Shown piece after piece: positions 1 through 5,820 of a DNA stretch of 13,852 nucleotides (positions are counted from its first letter, which is position 1; each line of letters starts with the position of its first letter). The stretch spans positions 1 through 13,852 of the forward strand of contig USDL01000027.1 of NCBI GenBank assembly GCA_900553365.1. The letters are read 5' to 3'. Both the position numbers and the translations under genes were made by a program. The notes beneath the pieces are model-generated. The model saw only the letters and a list, made by a program, of their open reading frames with translations. It was not told the origin of the DNA and ran no database searches. This stretch comes from an uncultured Clostridium sp. GTDB lineage: Bacteria > Bacillota > Clostridia > TANB77 > CAG-508.

Positions 1-29
1 AAATATTAATAATTAAAAAGGAGAAAAAA

Positions 30-857
30 ATGGCTGGTAAATTATATATGGTTGCAACACCGATTGGAAATCTTGATGATATTACAATAAGAGCAATTAA
101 AGTGCTAAATGATGTTGATATTATTGCAGCAGAGGACACAAGGCATACTTTAAAATTATTAAATCACTTAAATATTAAAAAGAATTTAATAAGTTATTAT
201 AAAGAAACAGAGAAAATAAAATCACCAATATTAATAGAAAAATTATTAGAAGGAAAAAACATTGCATTAGTTTCTGATGCTGGAACACCTGGAATATCAG
301 ATCCTGGAGAAGAAATTGTAAAAAATGCAATAGAAAATAATATTGAAATTATACCAATTCCTGGTGCATCTGCTTTTGTAAATGCACTGATTTGCTCTGG
401 TTTAAGCACAAGAGAATTTACTTTTGTGGGATTTTTACCAACAAACACTAAAGAAAAAAAAGATAAATTAGAGGAATTAAAAAACGAAAATAGAACACTT
501 ATATTTTATGAAGCACCACATAAAATAAAAAATACTTTAGAGAATATATTGGAAATATTTGGAAACAGAAAAATTGTTTTAGCAAGAGAATTAACAAAAA
601 TTCATGAAGAATTTATAAGAAATAATATTTCAAATATTTTAGATAATATTGATGAAATTAAGGGCGAATTTGTAATTTTAGTTGAGGGAACAGAAAAAAT
701 AAATGAGGAAAAAAATTTTTTAAATTCATTATCACTTGAAGAACATTATAAATATTATTTAAATAAAAATTTAGATAAAAAAGAAATAATTAAAAAAATT
801 GCAAAAGATAGAGGAAAAAATAAAAACGAAATATATCAATATTTTATTAATTACTAA
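30..857 (+). CDS. rsmI: 16S rRNA (cytidine-1402-2'-O)-methyltransferase RsmI
   Basis: RsmI uses S-adenosylmethionine to methylate the 2'-O of C1402 in 16S rRNA, in the decoding centre close to the P-site codon. The 275-residue product has the family's usual length and tetrapyrrole-methylase-type motifs: LYMVATPIGNLDDIT at residues 5-19, AAEDTRHT near residue 34, the glycine-rich SDAGTPGISDPG near residue 83, PIPGASAFVNAL near residue 110, FVGFLP near residue 132 and FYEAPHKI near residue 159. The ATG follows an AAAGGAG ribosome binding site at 17-23. The rsmI-abrB neighbourhood is also known from Bacillus (yabC-abrB), which supports both calls. No CGG codon is present. Family assignment is firm by motif; activity is inferred from the family. 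Confidence 0.95.
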   Translation: MAGKLYMVATPIGNLDDITIRAIKVLNDVDIIAAEDTRHTLKLLNHLNIKKNLISYYKETEKIKSPILIEKLLEGKNIALVSDAGTPGISDPGEEIVKNAIENNIEIIPIPGASAFVNALICSGLSTREFTFVGFLPTNTKEKKDKLEELKNENRTLIFYEAPHKIKNTLENILEIFGNRKIVLARELTKIHEEFIRNNISNILDNIDEIKGEFVILVEGTEKINEEKNFLNSLSLEEHYKYYLNKNLDKKEIIKKIAKDRGKNKNEIYQYFINY

Positions 858-915
858 ACAATAAAATATACGCTATTTTAATTAAAACATTAAAAATAGC
901 GTATTATTTTATTGT
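858..915. terminator. Bidirectional terminator between rsmI and abrB
   Basis: A long hairpin lies directly after the rsmI stop. The arms 858-868 and 905-915 pair perfectly, as do 869-879 and 893-903, with one bulged base at 904 and a loop of about 13 bases. A- and T-rich flanks give a U-rich tail in either direction. The right arm overlaps the last codons of abrB on the other strand, so one element probably ends both convergent transcripts. Confidence 0.8.
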
Positions 916-1160
916 TCACAAATTTTAAGAATATTTTCTGCACATTTCTTACAAATTGGTTTGCCTTCAAATTCAATAAGTTTTCTGGAATTTCCACAAA
1001 AAATACAATTAGGTTCATATTTTTTTAAAATAATAGAAGAACCATCAACATATATTTCCATAGGATCTTTTTCAGAAATACCAAATTGAGTTCTTATTTC
1101 TATTGGAATAACAACTCTACCTAGTTCGTCTACTCTTCTAATAACTCCAGTTGATTTCAT
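909..1160 (-). CDS. abrB: AbrB/SpoVT-family transition-state regulator with C-terminal zinc-knuckle motif
   Basis: The product is an 83-residue DNA-binding regulator of the AbrB family, which in Firmicutes represses stationary-phase and sporulation genes during growth. The N-terminal half is the swapped-hairpin DNA-binding domain: MKSTGVIRRVDELGRVVIPIE at the start, with DGSSIILKKYEP ending it near residue 50. The C-terminal third is not Bacillus-like. It carries two Cys pairs, CIFCG at about 52-56 and CKKC at about 71-74, which probably bind zinc, a form I associate with clostridial AbrB homologues. The ATG follows an AAGGAGG site. A sigma-A promoter lies upstream with a Spo0A box just downstream of the predicted start of transcription, so repression by Spo0A~P is likely. 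Targets cannot be read from this window. Confidence 0.9.
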   Translation of the reverse strand: MKSTGVIRRVDELGRVVIPIEIRTQFGISEKDPMEIYVDGSSIILKKYEPNCIFCGNSRKLIEFEGKPICKKCAENILKICEQ

Positions 1161-1184
1161 CTTTTTCCTCCTTATATATCATTT

Positions 1185-1191
1185 TTCGACA
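1185..1191 (-). promoter_or_regulatory. Spo0A box in abrB leader
   Basis: The minus strand reads TGTCGAA, an exact match to the Spo0A box core. It lies about 11-17 bases downstream of the predicted abrB transcription start. In B. subtilis, Spo0A~P represses abrB by binding boxes in the same downstream position. The sequence match is seen; binding is inferred. Confidence 0.6.
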
Positions 1192-1208
1192 CATATTAAA
1201 CTACAAAT

Positions 1209-1237
1209 ATGATACCATAAAAAGTAAGGAAGGTCAA
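1209..1237 (-). promoter_or_regulatory. Sigma-A promoter of abrB
   Basis: On the minus strand, TTGACC (plus coordinates 1232-1237) and TATCAT (1209-1214) are separated by 17 bases. Transcription should begin near 1202 and give a short leader before the abrB ATG at 1160. Confidence 0.65.
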
Positions 1238-1262
1238 TAAAAATTATAAAAATTCCCTTTTT

Positions 1263-1283
1263 TTGGTAATTATAATTTACCAA
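1263..1283. repeat. Inverted repeat TTGGTAA-N7-TTACCAA upstream of spmA
   Basis: A perfect 7-base inverted repeat lies about 40 bases ahead of spmA. It could be an operator or a small hairpin. A similar TGGTAA/TTACCA palindrome overlaps the -10 region of the promoter at 5760-5788, but with a 3-base instead of a 7-base spacer. No convincing spmA promoter was found here. Sporulation sigma-factor sites are degenerate and could be missed by eye. Confidence 0.35.
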
Positions 1284-1323
1284 TAGAATAAAATCAATTA
1301 AAGATAATTTTTAAGAGGTATTT

Positions 1324-1899
1324 ATGTTAAATATAATATGGCCTATTTTTTTAATAATTTCATTTATTTTTGGAATATGTTTTGGAAATATTAATGAAAC
1401 AAATAAAGCAATTTTTGGTTCGACAGAAGGAGCTGTTAATTTGTCCATATATTTATTAGGAACAATGGCTTTATGGAGTGGAATAATGAAAGTTGCTGAA
1501 AAAACTAGCATAGTAAATAAAATAAAAAAAATTCTTAGACCAGTGTTAAAATTTTTGTTTCCTAAAATAAGTGAAGAGGACGAGGCATATACAAATATCT
1601 CAATGAATATGGTAGCAAATATTATGGGACTAGGCAATGCTGCAACTCCGATGGGTTTGAAAGCAATGAAGTCCTTACAAGATAGAAATAAAGATAAAAA
1701 AAAGTTAAGCAATGAAATGGCGGTATTTATTGTCTTAAATACTGCATCAATACAAATAATTCCAACTACTGTAATTGCTATACGTAATTCGCTAGGCTCA
1801 GAAAACCCAACAGCAATAATTTTTCCAGTATGGATTGCCACAATATGTGCGGCAAGTGCTGCTATATATTCAGTAAAAATTTTAATAAAGAGATGGTAG
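1324..1899 (+). CDS. spmA: Spore maturation protein SpmA
   Basis: SpmA is a multi-pass membrane protein of the nucleoside-recognition/Gate domain family. In Bacillus and Clostridium it works with SpmB in spore-core dehydration and heat resistance. The 191 residues fit the family. An N-terminal hydrophobic segment is followed by STEGAVNLSIYLLGTMALWSG near residues 33-53, MNMVANIMGLGNAATPMGLKAM near 98-119, and a hydrophobic C-terminal segment. The ATG follows AAGAGG at 1313-1318. spmB starts two bases after the TAG stop, so the pair is probably one transcript with translational coupling. CGG occurs twice out of frame (1721, 1850) with no disturbance of the reading frame. Confidence 0.93.
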   Translation: MLNIIWPIFLIISFIFGICFGNINETNKAIFGSTEGAVNLSIYLLGTMALWSGIMKVAEKTSIVNKIKKILRPVLKFLFPKISEEDEAYTNISMNMVANIMGLGNAATPMGLKAMKSLQDRNKDKKKLSNEMAVFIVLNTASIQIIPTTVIAIRNSLGSENPTAIIFPVWIATICAASAAIYSVKILIKRW

Positions 1900-1901
1900 G
1901 A

Positions 1902-2431
1902 ATGAATTATATTAATTTTATATCTAATTCAATAATTCCAATAGTTATAACTATAATTGTAATTTTTGGTTTAAAAGAAAAAATTAAAGTATTTGATACA
2001 TTTTTAGAAGGTGCAAAAGAGGGAATAGGTATTGTTATTGCGTTATTTCCTACATTAATAGGCCTTTTTGTTGCGATTGGTGCATTAAGAAGTTCTGGAA
2101 TAATTGATTTTTTAATTAATCTAATATCACCAATTATTAAAATTTTGAATATTCCAAAAGAAATAATGCCTCTTGCATTTTTACGACCTATTTCACGGTA
2201 GTGCATCTATTGCAATAGGAACAGATATTATGAAACAATATGGGGTAGATAGTTTAATTGGGATTATTACATCAACAATAATGGGTTCAACAGAAACAAC
2301 CTTATATACAATAGCAATATATACAAGTGTTGTAAAAATAAAACAGACAAGGGGAATTTTATTTGCGGCATTGGTGGGAGATGTTGTTCGGAATGTTGAT
2401 TTCTGTAGTAATTTGTCGATTTTTGTCGTAA
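1902..2431 (+). CDS. spmB: Spore maturation protein SpmB, readable only with two +1 shifts at CGG codons
   Basis: SpmB is the membrane partner of SpmA in spore maturation. In the initial frame the protein runs 98 residues to PLAFLRPIS (ending 2195), then meets CGG and an immediate TAG at 2199. Skipping C2196 gives GGT AGT GCA, continuing the family motif RPIS-GSAS into GTDIMKQYGVDSLIG and STIMGSTETTLYTIAIY. At 2389 a second in-frame CGG occurs. Skipping C2389 gives GDVV-GMLISVVICRFLS and a TAA at 2429-2431, a normal SpmB-like tail. Without this shift the frame runs on through a consensus promoter to 2478. The joined product is 98+64+13 = 175 residues, close to the roughly 178 of B. subtilis SpmB, with no other lesion. 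The start at 1902 is chosen because it follows spmA directly and begins an SpmB-like N-terminus. A decayed gene is the main alternative, but both defects being C before GGN argues against it. Confidence 0.85.
2193..2202 (+). other. Putative +1 frameshift site 1 (TCA CGG TAG)
   Basis: The initial frame reads TCA CGG TAG. The conserved SpmB sequence requires TCA, skip of C2196, then GGT AGT. The downstream frame has a TAA at 2164-2166 and the upstream frame stops at 2199-2201, so the shift must fall in 2167-2201. CGG lies directly beside the stop codon. The position is fixed by the RPIS-G-S motif of the family. Confidence 0.8.
2386..2395 (+). other. Putative +1 frameshift site 2 (GTT CGG AAT)
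   Basis: The second frame of spmB reads GTT CGG AAT. Skipping C2389 gives GTT, GGA, ATG and an SpmB-like C-terminus ending at 2431. The open-frame limits are wide (2342 to 2478), so the exact position rests on resemblance to SpmB tails (D-V-V-G, then V-x-x-C-R). A GGGAG stretch at 2376-2380, a possible Shine-Dalgarno-like stimulator, precedes it; the other two sites have no such element. Confidence 0.72.
2414..2430 (+). promoter_or_regulatory. Two Spo0A-box-like sequences at the 3' end of spmB
   Basis: TGTCGAT at 2414-2420 and TGTCGTA at 2424-2430 match the box TGTCGAA in 6 and 5 of 7 bases. They are spaced one helical turn apart and end 10 bases before the -35 element of the promoter at 2440-2468. 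They lie within the last codons of spmB, so the match may be accidental. Confidence 0.25.
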
Positions 2432-2439
2432 AAAAATTG

Positions 2440-2468
2440 TTGACATTTGTGTTTTTTTGTAGTATTAT
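2440..2468 (+). promoter_or_regulatory. Consensus sigma-A promoter downstream of spmB
   Basis: TTGACA at 2440-2445, a 17-base spacer, and TATTAT at 2463-2468. This is the best-matching promoter in the window. No protein gene follows on this strand for over 3 kb, so it should drive a non-coding transcript starting near 2475. Confidence 0.75.
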
Positions 2469-2474
2469 ATTTAC

Positions 2475-2780
2475 ATAAACTAATCAAACGATTTGAAAAT
2501 TCAAACAACTAACTTGATTCTTATTTTTCTATATTTTTATTATCTAGAAATATAATTTAATCAAAAAGAAAAAATCTAAGAAAATACCCAAAAAAATAAA
2601 AAAAATTACATAGTTTTTAGTATTGTAAAAATTAAATTAAAACTATTTGCAGTAGTCCTAAATTAAATAATTTAATTTTTACAAAATTATATCTCCCCTT
2701 ATTTTTATCTATATTTTTTTTATTTCTATTAAGAGCCATCTTAGGTCGCCATACTTTTTTTCTCTAGGATGGTTCTTATA
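2475..2780 (+). ncRNA. Candidate structured small RNA between spmB and walJ
   Basis: This stretch has no credible ORF on either strand. It follows a consensus promoter and ends in a 15-pair hairpin. Within it, 2623-2639 and 2668-2684 form a perfect 17-base inverted repeat closing a 28-base loop. Outside that, 2594-2606 can pair with 2713-2725 over 13 bases, leaving an asymmetric internal bubble (left about 2607-2622, right about 2685-2712). A smaller palindrome, TTTGAA-AA-TTCAAA, lies near the 5' end. A long rod with a central bubble and a good promoter recalls 6S RNA, but the helices are almost all A-T and the primary sequence was not recognised. Untranscribed A+T-rich spacer is the alternative. 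Confidence 0.35.
2730..2778. terminator. Hairpin between candidate RNA and walJ
   Basis: Arms 2730-2744 and 2764-2778 form a 15-pair stem including two G-U pairs, with a 19-base loop. It lies five bases beyond the walJ stop and downstream of the promoter at 2440-2468. The tails are only moderately T-rich on the plus strand and poor in T on the minus strand, so termination in either direction is plausible but not classical. Confidence 0.5.
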
Positions 2781-2782
2781 TT

Positions 2783-3574
2783 TTAACTTACTTGAAATAA
2801 ATTACTAGGTAAATCTCTAGGGGCAACATTTAGAGAAACGCATTTTTCTGCATGATTGCTTTTCTGCAGTTCTTCTAATACAGTTTTATATGCAAGTTCA
2901 GGGAAATTGTTTTCCTTGCTAAGGTGTATTAGCAAAGCATCTTTTAATCCAGTATCAACTAAATGTGCAATAGTTTTACCTGTTACACAATTTTCCAAAT
3001 GACCATTTGGACCTGAAATACGTTTTTTTAGCATATATGGATATGAAGAATATTGCAAAACATTAGAATCGTAATTTGCTTCTAACATTAGAAATGAGCT
3101 ATTCTCTAAACATTTAATTATATTATTGGAAATATGACCTAAATCAGTTGCTATACTAATTTTTTTGCTATCCTTGTATATGTTAAAACCGCAAGGATCA
3201 GCAGCATCATGTGGTGTAGAAAAAGGGTAAATTTCCAAATCATTTAATTCAAAAGTAGTATCATTTTTAAAAAGATTAACTTTTGAATTGTCAATTTTCT
3301 TATTATTAGATTGCAAAGCATTTAGAGTTTTGGCATTTATGTATATTGGGATATTGTATTTTGAAGATAAAATACCAATGCTTTTTGTGTGATCAATGTG
3401 TTCATGTGTTACTAAAATAGCATTTATTTCATTAGGGGAAACTTGAAGTGTTTTTAATGCTGTTTCTATTTTTCTACAACTAACACCAGCGTCAATTAAT
3501 ATTTTTGTTTTTTCTGTTTGTACAAAGAAACTATTTCCAGTACTTCCGCTATATAAACTACAACATTTTAACAT
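2783..3574 (-). CDS. walJ: Metallo-beta-lactamase-fold hydrolase WalJ/YycJ
   Basis: The product is a 263-residue cytoplasmic MBL-fold protein of the YycJ/WalJ family, matching the Bacillus length. The family is linked to DNA metabolism, with 5'-exonuclease activity reported for one member, although the gene often travels with the WalRK system. The metal-binding set is visible: THEHIDH near residues 56-62, FSTPHDA near 118, IATDLGH near 141 and LEANYDS near 163, with GPNGHLEN near 189. The N-terminus LYSGSTGNS is typical of the family. It starts 14 bases after murA, with an AAAGG site overlapping the murA stop, so the two are co-transcribed. No walK/walR genes are nearby. No in-frame CGG. Confidence 0.88.
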   Translation of the reverse strand: MLKCCSLYSGSTGNSFFVQTEKTKILIDAGVSCRKIETALKTLQVSPNEINAILVTHEHIDHTKSIGILSSKYNIPIYINAKTLNALQSNNKKIDNSKVNLFKNDTTFELNDLEIYPFSTPHDAADPCGFNIYKDSKKISIATDLGHISNNIIKCLENSSFLMLEANYDSNVLQYSSYPYMLKKRISGPNGHLENCVTGKTIAHLVDTGLKDALLIHLSKENNFPELAYKTVLEELQKSNHAEKCVSLNVAPRDLPSNLFQVS

Positions 3575-3588
3575 AAATTTGTACCTTT

Positions 3589-4851
3589 CTAATTTTCAAC
3601 AATACGCTCTATATTAGCACCTAAAGATGAGAATTTTTTTTCAATACATTCATATCCTCTATCAATATGTTTTATGTTATATACTTCTGTAATTCCATCG
3701 GCTACAATGCCTGCAATTACTAAAGCTGCACCAGCTCTTAAATCAGTTGCATATACAGGTGCTCCATATAATTTATCAACACCCTCAAAAATAGCAGATT
3801 TACCTTGAGATGTTATATGTGCTCCCATTTTATTAAGTTCAGCTGTATACTGAAAACGTGAGTCCCATATAGATTCATTAATAATGCTAGTTCCCATAGC
3901 TAGTGATAAAACAACACCCATCTGTGGCTGCAAATCCGTAGGAAAACCAGGATAAGGTAGAGTTTTTATAACAGTTTTTGAAGGTCTCTTATTTGCCCAT
4001 ACATGAATTGTATCACCATAAGCTTCAACATTTCCACCAATTTCAGTTATTTTAGATGTTAATGAGTCTAAATGCTCGGGAATACAGTTTTTAATGATTA
4101 AATCGCCTTTTGATGCGATTGCAGCAAGCATAAAAGTTCCTGCTTCAATTTGATCTGGAACAATAGAATATGTAATATTTGATTTTAATGATTTTACACC
4201 ATTTATCTTTATTAAGTCTGTACCAGCACCACGAATGTCTGCACCAAGAGAGTTTAAAAAGTTTGCAACGTCAACAACGTGAGGCTCTTTAGCTGCATTA
4301 TCAATTATTGTTGTTCCTTCTGCAAAAACACTAGATAATAAAACATTAATTGTAGCTCCAACAGAAACTACGTCCATATAAATGCTTGTTCCTACTAATT
4401 TATCAGCTTTAACATATATTTTGCCTTGTGAAAGATTGGATGTTGCACCAAGAGCTTCAAAACCCTTTATATGTTGGTCAATAGGACGGGCACCTAGATT
4501 GCATCCACCAGGTAGTCCAACTTCAATTTCCCTACTTCTTCCAAGCATTGCTCCAATTAGGTAATATGATGCTCTAAATTTAGAAGTTAAATCAAGAGGA
4601 GCATGAGTTTTTGATATATTTGTATTATTAATAATTAATGTATTGTTATCAATCCAGGTTATTTTTGAGCCTAATTGCTCAAGAATTTGACACGATAATC
4701 TTACATCAATTATGTTAGGTACATTATGAAGAGTACAAATTCCTTTGCATAGCAATGTTGCTGGAAGTATTGCTATTGCAGAGTTTTTAGCTCCAAGTAT
4801 AGATACGGACCCCCTTAGTGGAGTTCCACCTTTAATAACCAATTTTTCCAT
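3589..4851 (-). CDS. murA: UDP-N-acetylglucosamine 1-carboxyvinyltransferase
   Basis: MurA transfers enolpyruvate from phosphoenolpyruvate to UDP-GlcNAc, the first committed step of peptidoglycan synthesis, in the cytoplasm. The 420 residues form two EPSP-synthase-like domains. The N-terminus has IKGGTPLRGSVSILGAKNSA with the substrate-binding KN pair. The catalytic cysteine is in PGGCNLGARPIDQH, near residue 117. EAGTFMLAAIASKG near 236 and GFPTDLQPQ near 302 are also family motifs, and RAGAALVIAGI lies near the C-terminus. Firmicutes often have two MurA paralogues; which one this is cannot be told. A loose AGAAGGG site precedes the ATG. It is followed closely by walJ. No in-frame CGG. Confidence 0.95.
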   Translation of the reverse strand: MEKLVIKGGTPLRGSVSILGAKNSAIAILPATLLCKGICTLHNVPNIIDVRLSCQILEQLGSKITWIDNNTLIINNTNISKTHAPLDLTSKFRASYYLIGAMLGRSREIEVGLPGGCNLGARPIDQHIKGFEALGATSNLSQGKIYVKADKLVGTSIYMDVVSVGATINVLLSSVFAEGTTIIDNAAKEPHVVDVANFLNSLGADIRGAGTDLIKINGVKSLKSNITYSIVPDQIEAGTFMLAAIASKGDLIIKNCIPEHLDSLTSKITEIGGNVEAYGDTIHVWANKRPSKTVIKTLPYPGFPTDLQPQMGVVLSLAMGTSIINESIWDSRFQYTAELNKMGAHITSQGKSAIFEGVDKLYGAPVYATDLRAGAALVIAGIVADGITEVYNIKHIDRGYECIEKKFSSLGANIERIVEN

Positions 4852-4901
4852 AAGTTTTCAATCCCTTCTGTATCAATAATTTTAAGCCGTTACATAGAAA
4901 A

Positions 4902-4921
4902 TAGAGTGTTAATACACTCTA
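4902..4921 (-). terminator. Probable terminator after spoIIR
   Basis: A perfect 8-pair stem with a TAAT loop (TAGAGTGT/ACACTCTA) lies five bases beyond the spoIIR stop on the minus strand and is followed there by TTTTCT. The stem is short and the T tract weak, so partial read-through into murA is possible. Confidence 0.5.
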
Positions 4922-4926
4922 CTATG

Positions 4927-5589
4927 CTACATAAATATACCACTTATAGTGAAATTTTGCAATACTTCAACAATTTTAAATTTAACTTTTATATCATTTG
5001 AACCTTGTGATATTAAAGCATATTCTTCTTCAGAGAGATTTTCTTTCATTGTCTCTTTTGATTCATCAGGTACAACACCTGTACTTACATCTACAAAGCA
5101 AAGCGGAGGAAACATTACACACCACCAATTTCGACCTTTAGCTTCTCCAATTTTAACTTTTAAAGCATCATAATATCCAGGGGGAAGAATTATATCTCCA
5201 TATTTTTTACTAGGGAAAGCAAAGTTTCCTATTTGGACTTTTACAGAATAATTATATCCATTAGACTGAACAGTATCTAAAGCAATTTTTTCTAAGTCTT
5301 TAATGTGTTCTTGTGCAATTTTCATGGTTTCCTCTTTTGAAGTTACATTACTACTAATATTATTAATGTAACTAATAATATTATCACGGACAAGATATTT
5401 TAGGTTTTGGTCCTCGTCTGTATCACTATTTGCAATAACATGTAGACGGAAAACAGTATTTGCAATATCTTCACATACAGCATTAGTATAGGATATTGCA
5501 GATATTAGAATATATAATATTAATAACAAAGTTAATATAAGAAAACGTTTAAATTTAGAATTTGATAAAGTTTTTGTAATAAATCTCAT
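4927..5589 (-). CDS. spoIIR: Stage II sporulation protein R (SpoIIR)
   Basis: SpoIIR is made in the forespore and exported to the intermembrane space, where it triggers SpoIIGA to process pro-sigma-E in the mother cell. The 220-residue product has a basic N-terminus and a hydrophobic signal/anchor segment at about 14-36. The SpoIIR domain follows, with FRLHVIANSDTDEDQNLKYL from about residue 47 and the later motif NWWCVMFPPLCFVDV near residue 153. The ATG follows GGAGGT at a good distance. In Bacillus the gene is under sigma-F. On the minus strand here TGAATA (plus 5668-5673) and GGTTAATAAT (5645-5654) lie 13 bases apart upstream, loosely sigma-F/G-like but not convincing. No in-frame CGG. 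Confidence 0.93.
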   Translation of the reverse strand: MRFITKTLSNSKFKRFLILTLLLILYILISAISYTNAVCEDIANTVFRLHVIANSDTDEDQNLKYLVRDNIISYINNISSNVTSKEETMKIAQEHIKDLEKIALDTVQSNGYNYSVKVQIGNFAFPSKKYGDIILPPGYYDALKVKIGEAKGRNWWCVMFPPLCFVDVSTGVVPDESKETMKENLSEEEYALISQGSNDIKVKFKIVEVLQNFTISGIFM

Positions 5590-5706
5590 TTTAAACCTCC
5601 ATTTGAAATTAAATATAAATTTGTAAAAAAATATATTTAATTAAATTATTAACCAAAATGAAAAAAATATTCATAAAAGTCATATTGAAAATACATGGAT
5701 ATATCA

Positions 5707-5740
5707 TGCCGAAATGCTTAAAACCGTAGACTTTGTCGAA
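5707..5740 (+). promoter_or_regulatory. Spo0A box and variant upstream of the unrecognised gene
   Basis: TGTCGAA at 5734-5740 matches the Spo0A box core exactly, and TGCCGAA at 5707-5713 matches in 6 of 7 bases. The exact box lies about 20 bases upstream of the -35 element at 5760, a position compatible with activation. It could also act on spoIIR, whose start is about 145 bases away on the other strand. Binding is inferred only. Confidence 0.45.
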
Positions 5741-5759
5741 TAAGGGCATACGATTTTTA

Positions 5760-5788
5760 TTGACAAGTCAAATTAAAAATGGTAAAAT
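5760..5788 (+). promoter_or_regulatory. Sigma-A promoter of the unrecognised gene
   Basis: TTGACA at 5760-5765 and TAAAAT at 5783-5788 with a 17-base spacer. The palindrome TGGTAA-AAT-TTACCA at about 5780-5794 overlaps the -10 region and could be an operator. The leader to the ATG at 5821 is short. Confidence 0.65.
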
Positions 5789-5820
5789 TTACCAGTAGAA
5801 AAACATAGGGAGGAACTAGT

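Noticed and set aside
1902..2431. spmB as an ordinary pseudogene or a victim of assembly errors
   Set aside because: Both lesions are a C directly before GGN at a codon boundary, a third gene shows the same change, none lies in a homopolymer, and the rest of each reading frame is intact. Raw reads would still be needed to exclude error completely.
2173..2478. A separate small protein starting at the ATG at 2173
   Set aside because: The ATG lies inside the spmB coding sequence with no ribosome binding site. The residues from 2197 on match the second half of SpmB, and the last 30 residues cross a promoter.
2745..2763. A tRNA or riboswitch in the 2432-2782 spacer
   Set aside because: No T-loop (GTTCGA-like) sequence, cloverleaf or known riboswitch core was found. 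The loop containing GTCGCC belongs to the terminator-like hairpin.
5645..5673. Sigma-F promoter for spoIIR on the minus strand
   Set aside because: TGAATA and GGTTAATAAT are 13 bases apart and match the consensus only loosely in very A+T-rich sequence, so it is mentioned under spoIIR but not called.
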